DNA of 64,000 nt from Arctopsyche grandis. Taxonomy: Eukaryota > Arthropoda > Insecta > Trichoptera > Hydropsychidae. Of this stretch, positions 39,443-50,500 are shown one piece after another. A program made the position numbers and the translations under genes. Numbering within the stretch: position 1 is the stretch's first letter; every line of letters starts with the position of its first letter. The stretch is taken from positions 22,200,501 through 22,264,500 of the forward strand of contig NC_135358.1 of the NCBI RefSeq assembly GCF_051622035.1, written 5' to 3'. The notes under the pieces are model-generated. The model did no database searches. It worked only from the letters and a program-made list of their open reading frames with translations, and was not told the origin of the DNA.

Positions 39443-40521
39443 CTTGGTTGTTTTGTATCTGAAAATAGTAATACAATTTCTATAGTAATTACAATTTAAA
39501 TAGTAATACATAAAAAATTACATAGCAAAATAGAGATATAAGTATGTACACATTTCGATGTAGTATTTTCAAATTGTATGGTTTAAGTGATTATTTTGTC
39601 TTCTTGAGAAATGAAGCAAAATATTCGAACACTATTATTTTTAGCACACATTACTATTTGAATAACGTTAAATTTTTAAACAAATACCTAATGTATATAC
39701 ATAATAGTTATTTTCTTTGACTGCCATTAAAGAGTATATTTAAGTTAAGGGCTAAATAAAATGATTAAACTAATATTGACAATTTCAATATATGTATGTA
39801 TGTATTAGTTAGTGTTAATGAGATTATTCAAAAAAATAAGGCAACATAGAATCTGTATTCTTTTTGAGGCATGTTTTTATTGTATATTTATATATACAAA
39901 CACTTTTGTTTATGAGATAAAACCAGCACATCTGATAGAACGTTTACACTTAAAAACTAATAAGCATTTAATATGTATCGGATGGATTGAATGAAATTCT
40001 ACAAAAGTATTAAAAAATTAATCGAATATTGTCTGTTTACTAGCAACGAATGCACCTGCCGAACGACTTTTTCTTTGATAAAATCACAATTGAATGTTGA
40101 AACTTTAAAACGTTTGCTAATCACTAAGTTTAATTTCAACTATTCTTCTGTAGAATTTTATAAGAGCATTCGATAAAATGAATTCGTGCTTTTCCTGAAA
40201 TGGAATATTAAAAAAAAGATTTAAAGGGCATCAACAGATTCGCACACAAACAGACAACGACCTCCTCGGGACGGGCCGGTGAATAAACACTGAAATCGAT
40301 TTTCTATTTTCATAAATGTGCATCGTGATTCTCTAATGTACATTAACGTTTGTAAAAAAATATTTAGTAAAAATTGTCACGATTTTGAATTTGTAAAAAA
40401 TGGTCAACTTAGTCAAATGAAAGATTACGACTAGTAGATTCACAAAAAAATACAATCAAGTATAAATAAATAATGTATATACCATTTAGATTTTTTATTC
40501 AACATGCATACATAGATACTA
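39443..40521. other. 5' flank of the zinc-finger gene
   Basis: Presumed 5' UTR, promoter and AT-rich intergenic sequence. RAIFETAV-like or other family motifs are not seen here; a fragment reading VLTSNECTCRTTFSLIKSQL-like in one frame near 40050 is too weak to call. No defined element. Confidence 0.35.
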
Positions 40522-40827
40522 CAGTAGAACCTCGATAATCCGAACTAATCGGGGATGAAGTTAGTCCAGATAATCGAAAAAATCATAATTGACAGGGAAA
40601 GACGAGTACATTCAGTATGAATTATTTTTATTTGTCAACATTTACATGTATAATATCGTATAAAGATCAATATTAAATTATTCTTTATTAAGTAATTTAA
40701 TCTCCAAGAAACAAAAGTCCTTTGAGTATTGAATTTTGAAAACAATTGACTTATTTTCGAATTTTTTATGTTATGCATTTATGATTCAAGCTCCGTTTTA
40801 TATTATGCCATCACAAACGTATGTTTT

Positions 40828-41460
40828 ATTTATTTTTTATTTTATTTAAATAGGCACACACACAGAATAAAATATAAAAAGAAAGTGGTATAATGACACA
40901 AAAAAATAATAATAAACATAAATAAAAATATAATATTCCATTTACAGTGAGCACCACATGATGATATAAAAAAGTAAAATTAAAAAGACATCAAGATTTA
41001 AAAAAAAAGAAAAAGAAAGACTATAAGGATGAAGAAGCAAATCAACCACATATTATTTTCTTCACCTTTGTCCTAAAAATACTAAAAGAGTCACTAAAGA
41101 GGTCAGGACAATCATCTAAGCTATCGTAAATACGGCATATACGAACGATTGCACTATTGAAAGAGGTGTTGCTTTGACAAATTGGTGGATAAAAAAGATT
41201 TGTGCATCTGGTGAATCGGGCATTAACGTTAAAATTAATCACACTTAAAACAGATGTGTCAAGAATACCATTAGCAATCTTATATAAAATAAACAAATCA
41301 GAAACCCTTCTACGCTGAGACAAACTTGCAATATGGAAAAAAGAAAGTCTGTCATTATAAGATGGTAACAGTTTTTTAAGACCAGTCTTATAGGATAAAT
41401 GGCGCAAAAAACGCTTCTGGATTGTTTCTAAATGCTCAATGTGAGTTTGGTAATAGGGAG
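40828..41460 (-). mobile_element. LINE 3' fragment (RT C-terminal part)
   Basis: An ORF at 41407-41042 encodes YNDRLSFFHIASLSQRRRVS, DLFILYKIANGILD and a FRTKVKKII end, the region downstream of the RT core in jockey-type LINEs. The 3' tail (AAATAAAATAAAAA-rich on the minus strand) is at about 40828-40850. The neighbouring LINE 41467-42395 seems inserted at its upstream side. Confidence 0.72.
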
Positions 41461-41466
41461 ACCATA

Positions 41467-42395
41467 TTTATTTATTTATTTATTCTAAACAGACCATTGT
41501 GGCATAACAGGAATTCCTAAAGCGCCACAATGGTCAAAAAATATAACACAAAAAATAAAAACAAAATAACAATTAAACATAAACATAAATACATCCATAC
41601 ATAAACATAAAAAATAGCATTTAATAATACCAGATAAAGTAAAAATATCAAATAAAATATAGCATAAGGAATGCCTTGCACCTACAGCCAGTTTCAATAA
41701 ATATGTAAGAAACAACTACAAATACAAAACATCCCTGTAAGGCCCAAATGGAAGAGAGTTAATCAAAATTTCACTCATAAATCACAATCAATCATGAAAA
41801 CAATGATGAGCGCAGACTACCAGATAAATGGGTTAGAGTAATTTCCGACAATTTACGCTCACTAAGGTGGAAAATATCACATTCAGTCTCGGCAGCAACG
41901 ATTTCATTAAGAAGTCGAATAGCTCTTGGAATAGGAGCCATTCGAAAAAGGACTGTGCGGGCAGGAGGTACAGCCAGCAAATGATGATGTCTACCACACA
42001 CATAGTGACTAGGGACATTAAGTCCCAACTGCTCCAGCAACAACGGGCATGACGTATTACCACGTAAGAGCAGGAGAACGAAACGAATTAAAGAGAAGTT
42101 TCTCCGAAGTTCAAGGGAATTATACCCAAGCATGCCCAAAAGGAAAGGAGTGGGGTAGAGATATGGGTAATACCCATATTCTTTCCTATATAGGAAACGA
42201 AGAAATGCTTTTTGCACTTTCTCAATCATCAGAGAGTAATTTGCTTCATGCGGATTCCACACAATCGCATTATACTCTAGCTTACTTCTCACAAGCGAAT
42301 TGAAAAGCAAGCGAGAAGACAAAGGATTGGAGAATAATCTTGCATATCTCAAAACAAATCCAAGTCGACGAAAGGAAACGTCAGCGACTTTCTTG
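41467..42395 (-). mobile_element. LINE 3' fragment with RT C-terminal ORF and stem-loop tail
   Basis: The frame within 42613-41792 contains FRRLGFVLRYARLFSNPLSS, FNSLVRSKLEYNAIVWNPHE, VQKAFLRFLYRK and ARTVLFRMAPIPRAIRLLNE, typical of the part after the RT domain in jockey-like elements. The 3' terminus has a perfect 12-bp stem (41492-41503 with 41524-41535) around TTTAGGAATTCCTGTTAT, then (AATA)n. It is truncated at the 5' side. Confidence 0.8.
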
Positions 42396-42737
42396 ATATT
42401 AATATAATATAATATAATATATAGCTCGTGCAGCGAAAGCTGGCACGTACCAATACAAACACGTATATTGTATCCGTGAAGATATGAATAAGATTTTTTG
42501 TATCTGTTTTCTAGGACAATCAGTTCGTCCCTTTCATACGCACCCACTTTCCGAGCATGACAGAAACAACAATTATTTTTTGTATTGCTCGGTGATTTTT
42601 GCTCAGTGATCAAGTGTGCACTACAGGGTGATTTTTTCCAGTTTCACTGGTCAGTCACCGATCAACCCCCACAAACTGACGTAACGCGTTCTTACAAAAC
42701 CCTACCCGAAAAACCGACCCTACAAAAGTTATTATAA

Positions 42738-42911
42738 GTTTTGAAAGACAGTTTAAAATTTAAAGGTGCAATTTCTTCGTTAAGAGTTATGGTTCGTAGG
42801 CTAGGTTTCAAATGGAGAAAGATGAAAAATAATAAACAAATACTTATTGAAAAAAATGTAATTCGACTGAAGAGATCCATATATCTTTCCAAATTAATTA
42901 ATTCGTATTAA
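42738..42911 (+). pseudogene. Transposase remnant (IS630/Tc1-related)
   Basis: A 57-codon frame ending in a stop reads KFKGAISSLRVMVRRLGFKW followed by RKMKNNKQILIEKN and LKRSIYLSKL. A conserved F-K-G...L...L..G-F-K-W and a following I-L-I-E resemble the second DNA-binding part of a group of insect Tc1/IS630-type transposases. No catalytic domain is present. Confidence 0.5.
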
Positions 42912-43429
42912 TTTTTGCATACGTACGTTTGTTTTACTTATAATTTAAAAAAATGCTATTTATCATTTTATTCGTGGTACGTATTCAAATATTAAATAAA
43001 TATGCCACCCGAATTATATCATAGATCTTAAAAACATTACACGATCGGTTGAAATAAAATATATAAATAACAGCCTGTATATGAAAAATGCATTTGTATG
43101 AGTACTGTGCACGCGCCTTCTGTAGCTAATAGACCTGTACTCCATGTTAACATTTTATAGTAATTTCAATTCGTCACATGCAAAATCGTAAAATTAACAA
43201 TCTGGATAATCGAGTTTCTACTGTATATGCATGAAATTTATTACATATCATACGAGGAAATAATGAGTAAGCCCGGAAACCAAAGCCGGTGTCAGCCCTA
43301 GTCGGAGTCGCGTTTTTTAATGACACCACAGCCCTGCTTCAATCCAAAATAGACATAAGACTTTCAAAATTTGAGGTTGTCATTAGACAGCTGTCAAAAA
43401 TTTAAACCATAATTAAACAAATGAGTGCA

Positions 43430-43915
43430 CGTGAATTTGTAAAACCGGCGGCCGCATGGCGACGGGGGGCGGGAGGAGGGGGCGGCGGCCACCTACGTGG
43501 AACCGAGCTGAAAATATGCTGCATCAACATTGAGAGCGTCGATGACAGTGACAGTGACAGTTGCAGTTGTAGTGGCAGTTGCAGTGGCAATGGGAATGAT
43601 GCCGGCAGTGGCGAGCGGGAATATCGGGGCTGGTCAGCTTCTATGCCGATTGCGGCCGCGCACGGCGGTGGTCTTGAGAGGTCGATTCGCGTCTCGCGCG
43701 GTCCTAAAACACCCACCTGCTGGCCAAGTGCTGGGCGAGTGGCGGCGAGGGGCGGTGCGGGGTGCGGGGGCGCGCCCCTCTGGCGGGCGACGGGCGGCGG
43801 CCCTACGAGCGGGTGTCTGCGCGCGCCACGACGCTGGGGACGCTCACTGCGCGCCGCAACGCAACAACGCCGAGGCCGCCATCTTGGGCGCGCTTTATGT
43901 AACGGTCACTAACGA
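43430..43915. promoter_or_regulatory. GC-rich, CpG-dense island
   Basis: About 480 bp of very GC-rich, CpG-dense sequence in an otherwise AT-rich region. It contains GGCGGGAGGAGGGGGCGGCGG, a degenerate GACAGT/GCAGTG hexamer repeat (43545-43600) and the YY1-type motif GCCGCCATCTTGG (43875-43887). Open frames exist on both strands (for example 43421-43912 and 43530-43985 on +), but their products are low-complexity and compositional, so I do not call a gene. It may be a promoter or first exon of an unseen transcript. Confidence 0.5.
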
Positions 43916-44618
43916 CGCCAATGCGCACTTTGTGGCCAACTCAACAATGCCGCTCGCTTCACTTCTCCGATATTATCAATTTTGACGCCTATTCCGTCAC
44001 TTTGTTCAATATTCAGATGCGTCGTGCCCAAATACAATTTATTTTTTATAATTTTTGTTTTATTTTTTACTTCGCTGAATACACTGTTCGACAAATGACG
44101 ACTTTTTTTTTTGGTTCAGAGACGAGATATGACTTTTCTTATAGAATTATATGCCCAGTGAACACGAATCTGGTAATAAAAAATGTTGATTGGCTCGAGA
44201 TTCGGAGATATATGTGTTTTATAAATCGTGCGATTTTTCTATATCTTGGTGTTGTTCGGTCGATGCCTCAAAATCTGTCAATTTCCTTTTCAAAATAATC
44301 TATAGTCGGGTATTTTATCTTCCATTTGTAGTACTTTTCAGCTTTCAAATCTCTCTAAGTAGTCATCCAGTTCAAATCAAAAGTCAAAAGTACGTATTTT
44401 CACATGAGATATTTTCCCACTGTTAATACTATTTTATATTGAGTTTTTTTCTATTGAAACATGTTTATTGAGATAGTGTTCTGACCGATTTGAAAAAAAA
44501 AATCACGTGTTGCACAGAACTTAAATTTTTTTTTAGTTAGTGGGACATAATATAAACCTTTGAGCTTTAGATTGTTTTAATTTTTCGAAGTGGTATAAAT
44601 TACATCGATGCGGTGCAA

Positions 44619-44976
44619 ACGATCGAAAAGCGCCAGACAGACGGAACCACAGATTAACGACACGTGTACCTTATGCGTGCGCACTGCTTGCACTTACACT
44701 AAGCGAAATTTACCCGAAGTCCCGACATACCTACCCTTTATACGTTCTGTGCTTCTGATACTTTAGTTCCGAATTTTTCCTTATTAAATTATTAAAAACT
44801 CGCCAGAACGATCCAACTCAATTTTAATAATTACCATTTTAATAATTGCATCTGTGCACATCGAAAGGTCACTCGTCATCTAATGTGCAATTTTTCATTC
44901 GTGAAGTTGAGAATTGCGTTTAAAGCAGCCATCCAGTTAATCTGTGGTTCAATCTGTCTGGCGCTTTTCGATCGTA
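44619..44976. mobile_element. MITE-like inverted-repeat element
   Basis: Arms of about 40 bp (44619-44658 and 44937-44976) begin ACGATCGAAAAGCGCCAGAC and end in the complement. They enclose about 280 bp without an ORF, including ATTTTAATAATT repeats. No target duplication is obvious. Confidence 0.65.
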
Positions 44977-45420
44977 TACACCAAACCCAAATTACATCCC
45001 ACCATGCAGCAAAAGATAAAAAAATAGATGGGCCATTTTTGATACCTCTATGCTTCAAAGAGTTAAGGTGATTACGGTAATTGGATTATTAGTCACAAAG
45101 ACATTTTTTGCTATGAAAACTGCGAATGAGGAATATTTGGCACTCGAGTTTTCGTTAGTATGATGGACTTTTCGGCTGACAGATGGTCCGTTAATAGAGA
45201 TTTTAGTGACTTTTGGGGGAGCGCTTTGTGACCAATGATCACCGAACCGGTGATAACATCCCAAATGTGAATCACTACCAGGATAAATGCCGCTACGAGA
45301 TCACGGATTTCCTGTCGCACGGGAAAATTTCCATACAGAAAATTGCCCAAATATTGCTCAAAACTGCCCAAATCTCGTAAAAAAGCATTTGCTGAGCAAT
45401 ATTTGGGCAGTTTTCTATAA

Positions 45421-45528
45421 AGCGGGCTCTACACTCGCGCGCGAACAACGGCGTGAACGCACACACTCACATTTCAACTCACATGCACGGTGTTCGCGGC
45501 CATTTACGACGCGAGTGTAGAGCCCGCT
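45421..45528. mobile_element. Harbinger-like MITE, 108 bp
   Basis: The ends AGCGGGCTCTACACTCGCG and CGCGAGTGTAGAGCCCGCT are perfect inverted repeats. They are bordered by TAA on both sides (45418-45420 and 45529-45531), a TWA-type 3-bp duplication as in PIF/Harbinger. There is no coding sequence. Confidence 0.8.
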
Positions 45529-45531
45529 TAA

Positions 45532-46489
45532 CCCTTTGGCTGCTACGAGGTTTTTCAATGTCCAAGCGAAAAATGCTAACATTTGTAATTATTTTGAAAA
45601 AAATTAATATAATATTTTTTTTTACATACTTACTTCGCCGAACACTCGTAATTTTTATAATACTTTATATACATTTTTAAGAAGCAGTCGTGGACGCGTG
45701 CTCTCTCTTTCTGTCTTGCTTTTACATGCGTGCGTGCGAAAGAGATACCTACATATATACACTAAATAAGTTTTGACGATTGTTTTCCGAGGCTTTATTC
45801 TTTTCAATAATCTATTTTTAGATATCGATGTATCCTTACAACATGCGATATATTCGAAACAGTTAGCGGTCTCTCTCTCTTTCTTTCTTGGTTTTAATTG
45901 TGTACGTATGAGCGAGACACACAAGGATGCGAAGTTTCTAATAATCAAATAATTTTTCAACATGTATCATAAACATTTTGTATGCATTTCAGTTGCATTT
46001 GATTGATTGCATGAATTCGTGACGTCTCGTGACCTATATAATTGAAAGCGGATTTCTATTGTTTTTTGCCATTTATTTTAACTCTGCAAAATGATATCGG
46101 ACAGTGAAAGTGATGAAAGCGAAATAATAGCTCCTCGCCGAGGAACTCGACAAATCAGCAGCTCTACTGATTCTGAAAATGAATTTATCGATAATAATCA
46201 ATTCCCAAGTAATAACTCCTTATATGACATTGACAACGAACCCGAAATTTACTTTGATGATGAACCCGAAATTGAAGAGCTTTTATTTAAAAAATTGATA
46301 AATATTTATAAAGCTTGATTGAAAAATAAATATAAATACGTATATAAAAAAAATGTTTCGTGCCACTGATGCGCTGGTGGCTCAAAGAAAGTATCGAAAT
46401 ACGACAATTAATGACGTCAACAACGATCGTCGTAGCAATCTTCGCCGATTTCAAAACAACGATTTATCGTTGTTGTAGCAGTCAAAGGG
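45532..46489 (+). mobile_element. Non-autonomous piggyBac element, 958 bp
   Basis: TIRs CCCTTTGGCTGCTAC and GTAGCAGTCAAAGGG match at 14 of 15 bases and are flanked by TTAA at 45528-45531 and 46490-46493, the piggyBac target duplication. It retains a short acidic ORF (46091-46318) but no catalytic domain. The left TTAA is formed by the last T of the Harbinger-like MITE plus its TAA duplication. Confidence 0.88.
46091..46318 (+). CDS. Acidic 75-aa ORF, N-terminal piggyBac transposase-like
   Basis: Starts MISDSESDESEIIAPRRGTR and continues Ser/Asp/Glu-rich, ending LLFKKLINIYKA. Acidic, low-complexity N-termini of this style are typical of piggyBac transposases, and the ORF lies inside an element with piggyBac ends. 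It stops before any DDD domain. Start and stop are clean and an AATAAA is close downstream. It may be a relic or a small expressed peptide. Confidence 0.5.
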   Translation: MISDSESDESEIIAPRRGTRQISSSTDSENEFIDNNQFPSNNSLYDIDNEPEIYFDDEPEIEELLFKKLINIYKA

Positions 46490-46656
46490 TTAAGGCAATT
46501 TTCTTATGTGACAAATTTTCGTGCGACAGGAGATCCGCGCGAGCGATTTTCGAAACGGCGGTTATCCTGGTAGCGATTCGCATTTGGGATGTAACCCGTT
46601 TACCGTATATTAAATGTCGCGGTTGGTGATCCTATCTTTCAAGCCGTGGAATTTTT

Positions 46657-46790
46657 TTTTATTTTATTTTACATAGTTTACCAATAAGGCCTGATAGTTG
46701 CTGCAATGTTTGTAATTAGGCTAGACAATTAATTATAAACATTGCAGCATTTTTATTACATAAATCACTGTATTTCGATAGATGGATGTC
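46657..46790 (-). repeat. LINE 3' tail
   Basis: On the minus strand CAGTGATTTATGTAATAAAA and ATGCTGCAATG align with the 29401-29545 tail, followed by GGCCTTATTGGTAAACTATG and an (AAAAT)n tail. The stem-loop at the end is altered relative to the other copies. Confidence 0.6.
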
Positions 46791-47266
46791 ACTAAAATTT
46801 CGATCACGGAACATCTGACGCCCGAAAATTACATCCATCGAGAGTTGCCCACGCGAACTATTATACTAACGAGAACTCGAGTGCCAGATATTCCATATTC
46901 GCGATTTTCGTGGCAACGATTGTCATGTGCGCGATCACAGTGTGCGAAATAATCCGTTTATAATTTATAGTACGTATCCTGATCACACATACGTTAAAAA
47001 GGCTGTGCGATAAAAATAGAACAAGTTTCACAGCACGTAATTGGTAGGTAGGTATTTAAATTATATTCTTAATTTGAAAATAATTTTAGTTTAAATTTAT
47101 TATCCATTATTGCTAAATATAACAAATTCAAATTATAAGGATAATAATTTAATTGAAGCCATAATTATGAGTTAAACTAGTTTGATTATAAAACTAAAAA
47201 AAATATACCTTAAAACTAAAAAAAATATATCTTATTATAACTTTGATATACATATATATGTTATAC

Positions 47267-47345
47267 CAGTCGCGGCTCGTGAGAATTCCCAGTGGGGGGG
47301 GCTGCAGAGATGAATCGGGCTGTAGTAGCTCGTTGATTGAAACTG
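47267..47345. mobile_element. Half copy of the 4991-5214 MITE family
   Basis: CAGTCGCGGCTCGTGAGAAT, then GGGGGCTGCAGAGATGAATC and GGGCTGTAGTAGCTCGTTGA match the reverse complement of the right half of the MITE at 4991-5214. The match ends near 47345, about 200 bp before the CFAP410-like start codon. Confidence 0.78.
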
Positions 47346-47541
47346 TTTTCGTGAGATGTTGTGTGTTTCGCGCTTGTAGTGGTAGCTCCGTTCAATTTGA
47401 CGTTTGCAGTCAGTTGCGGCCGTGACGTGTGTCAGCGTGGTTGTGTTGTTAGTGATGTGAACTGTCAAGTGACAGCAGTGCAGTGCAGTGTGGTGCAGCT
47501 GAGTGCATTTGAGTGCAGCAGATTGCACCGCCGGCCTCATC

Positions 47542-50500
47542 ATGACTAAACTGACGGAAGAGATGGTTGTGGCGCGATCCAAACAATCTGACCTCTCAAA
47601 CATCAAGAGGCTCAATTGCTGGTACGTCAGATTTATATATGAATATTCTAATTATTCACTATCCTCGTCAATCACGTGGGATACATTTATAATCATCCTT
47701 AATTTGCTTGAATCTCCTTATCCGAAACTATGTATGTACATAATAGTGGAAGATCGTGAAAAATTAATTTACACTTTGTCAAATTATTTGGTGCAATAAA
47801 GCTCATAATTCTGATTGAAATTTGACAACTGTTTTACTTATAATTGAAAAACTTTTTTGAAAGTAATTTTCAAATTTAATAAATTGTATGTGATTTGTAG
47901 ATTCATTTAATTATAATGGTATTTACTTATTTATTCAATAATTTGATGAGGTTAATTTTAAATTTGTTATTTATTGTTGCGAAACAAAAACGTTAATTTA
48001 GCTTTAATCTTTAACAATTTAAAGGTATTTTAAATTGTTCTGGTATTTTATCTCATATATAATTTCGAAATTGTTTCTATTTTAATCAGTGTTCTGAAAT
48101 TTTATAGGAAATGTGAATTATATAAATACATACATATACATATCTGTGTATGTATATACATATCTGTGTATGTATATACGTATGTATAAACTAACACATA
48201 TAATTTATTTATACTATGTATCAATAACTTATATATACTACAATGTATAAATAAATTATATATACATATATGTGCTTCTTACATTTGAATTTATCTGAAT
48301 ATTTTGTTTTAAATTACCAATTTTTATCATGATCCCAAAGACGTCATTTTTGTTAGTTATTCCTCTATCTGTAGATTATCTGTAAATATTTGACATATGT
48401 AGTGTGTATTTGTAGTAGGAAGAAAATTTTATTGATAAATTTGTATTGATAAACCTTGTACAATATTCAATAACAGACAAAGTTGTCAAATTATACATAT
48501 ATGTATTGAATACTTAAATATATAGCCATTGAGATAGCACCAATTGAATTAATTCAAAAATACTGTACCAGTTTTTGATAACAAAACTTTTAAAAGTTTT
48601 CATTTGTGTTCTAATTTACAATACTAATGAAAATTTTTAAAAATACACTAATATGAAATTCTCGTGTTTGATCGTTTACGATTGTTTCATAAAGGCGTAC
48701 AGATTGTTTTTTTTGCTTTGTATTCTGCTTGCTTGTTCGCTTGACCTAAATATATAACTACATATAATGTATATCTAATTCTTATTCACAATCTAAAATA
48801 TTTACTATGTATGTACTTCAGGTGAAACTTGAACTGTAAATACGACTCCCAGTGGCGTAACGTGAATTCCAGGCGCCCCCACCCCGCAAAATATTTTAAA
48901 GCGCCCCCCCCCTTATACACATATTATTTCCTTGCAGCTGTTCCATTAATCTGTTCTTCTGAATTTTGTATTTTCGCGCTCAAATAATTCACAAAACCTT
49001 CTTTATATTCCAAAAGTGGATCATAAGCTACCAGAAGTATAATAAAAACTAGAAAATTTTCAAGGTTTGTTAAAATACAAAAGATTCAAAACTCTCTTGA
49101 CGTCCATCGATATGCCAAATTGTTTTTAGCCAATGTTAATATGACATTAATAGCACAATAATTTACAAGACTTTGCAATTCTGATGAGATATATTCTTCA
49201 ATTTTCTCTGAATTTTTCCACAAATCGTACGTAAAACAGGACCCTCAGAAATTATTTGACCACTTCACCAGAAATGACTGAGGAAGATGGGCTATGATCA
49301 GTCGATTGAATTTCCGCAACAGTTTGCATTAAGTTCGCCGTATTATGCGTAACTGCAGGTTCGATTACATCTCCATTTCTCGAAGAAGAGCTAGGTTGCT
49401 TTTCTGATAAAACTGCTGAAGGACTAAATTCCACTATGACACTAGAGACTGAAAAATTTGTCAGTTTTAGTCAATTTCGATTAACCAGCAATTTGATTAT
49501 TATTTTTTTCGCTTTCTTCACTGACCGTCTTCTTAGAAGTACTCATATTAAAAAAAAACATGAAAGATTTCTCAACTACAGCGAACACAATGGTACACTC
49601 TACCTTGTGCAATGAGCTAATTTTTATATAAAACGATCAAACACATTTCGGCAGTTGGTTTATGTAATTATAATCAATAGCGATCCTATTCCAGAGCGTG
49701 TTCAAAATCAATTGTCGAAAAATCTGAACGAACCCACTGATTTTGGGCGTAACGTTGTAATATTGACATATTTTGGTCGCGTTCTATTATTTATTAATGG
49801 AAAAACGATAAAACTGTATTGAAAAAAAGTCGACTTGTATCCCATTATAAAACCGACATGTTTTTGAATTTTATGACAGTCAGTAATAAAATAATTTTGG
49901 TTGGAGATTTCAATGTTATTAAAGAAAATAGTACTAATTTGAAAATAGTAATACTTTTCTAGTGTATTGTTTTAACACTAGAAAAGTATATATAGGTATA
50001 TGTATGTACAAGAGTAAAAGAGAATCCTCAGTAATATGTAAAAATAAAACGAGATGCAAGTAGGTTGAAAAATAAGAGAGGTTTACAAAAAAAATTTGAG
50101 AAAAAGTTTAAAAAATCGTAAAAAAGGCGCGCCGCTTAGCGGCGCCCCCCCGCATTGCGGGGTCTGCGGGCGCGATAGCTACGCCACTGACAACTCCTGA
50201 AATATATTTGTTTGTGTTTCCAGCCATTTAGCTGAGTACTGACAAAGTCGTGTTGTATTTTTAGGTCATAACTTAAAACAGCATGTACATAGTCACAAAC
50301 CACTATTTTTTTACTTTATTTTTTTTCATGCTGTTATGATTCATGGCATGATATTCCACAAACAGTAATATTTCACGTAATCAGAAAAAAAACTGATTTT
50401 CAGATATTGTGATAAACAGGAGATGACTAAGGCCTATTACTAAACATGCTTATACATGGCTAACATTTAGATTGTTTTGGAAAATTGCTCTTTGGAAAAA

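Larger units (their letters stand above)
40522..43223 (+). mobile_element. Tigger/pogo-like element filled with LINE fragments
   Basis: The left end CAGTAGAACCTCGATAATCC and right end GGATAATCGAGTTTCTACTG are inverted and bounded by TA (40520-40521 and 43224-43225), the pogo/Tigger signature. The interior contains two minus-strand LINE fragments (40828-42395) and a short transposase-like ORF at 42738-42911. It is not certain that both ends belong to a single insertion. Confidence 0.65.
45080..46962. mobile_element. Composite foldback structure hosting other elements
   Basis: The left arm (45080-45346) and right arm (46497-46962, read in reverse) share GGCACTCGAGTT, CGTTAGTAT, ACATCCCAAATG, GCTACCAGGATAA-like and CCTGTCGCACG blocks in the same order. 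Between the arms lie a hairpin (45337-45416), a Harbinger-like MITE, and a piggyBac derivative; a LINE tail interrupts the right arm. It looks like an old foldback element or inverted duplication used repeatedly as a target. Confidence 0.7.

Noticed and set aside
43421-43985. Two overlapping plus-strand open frames of 163 and 151 codons in the GC island
   Set aside because: Low-complexity products (Ser/Gly/Cys or Val/Ala runs), open frames also on the other strand, no family motif; open frames are expected from GC-rich composition.
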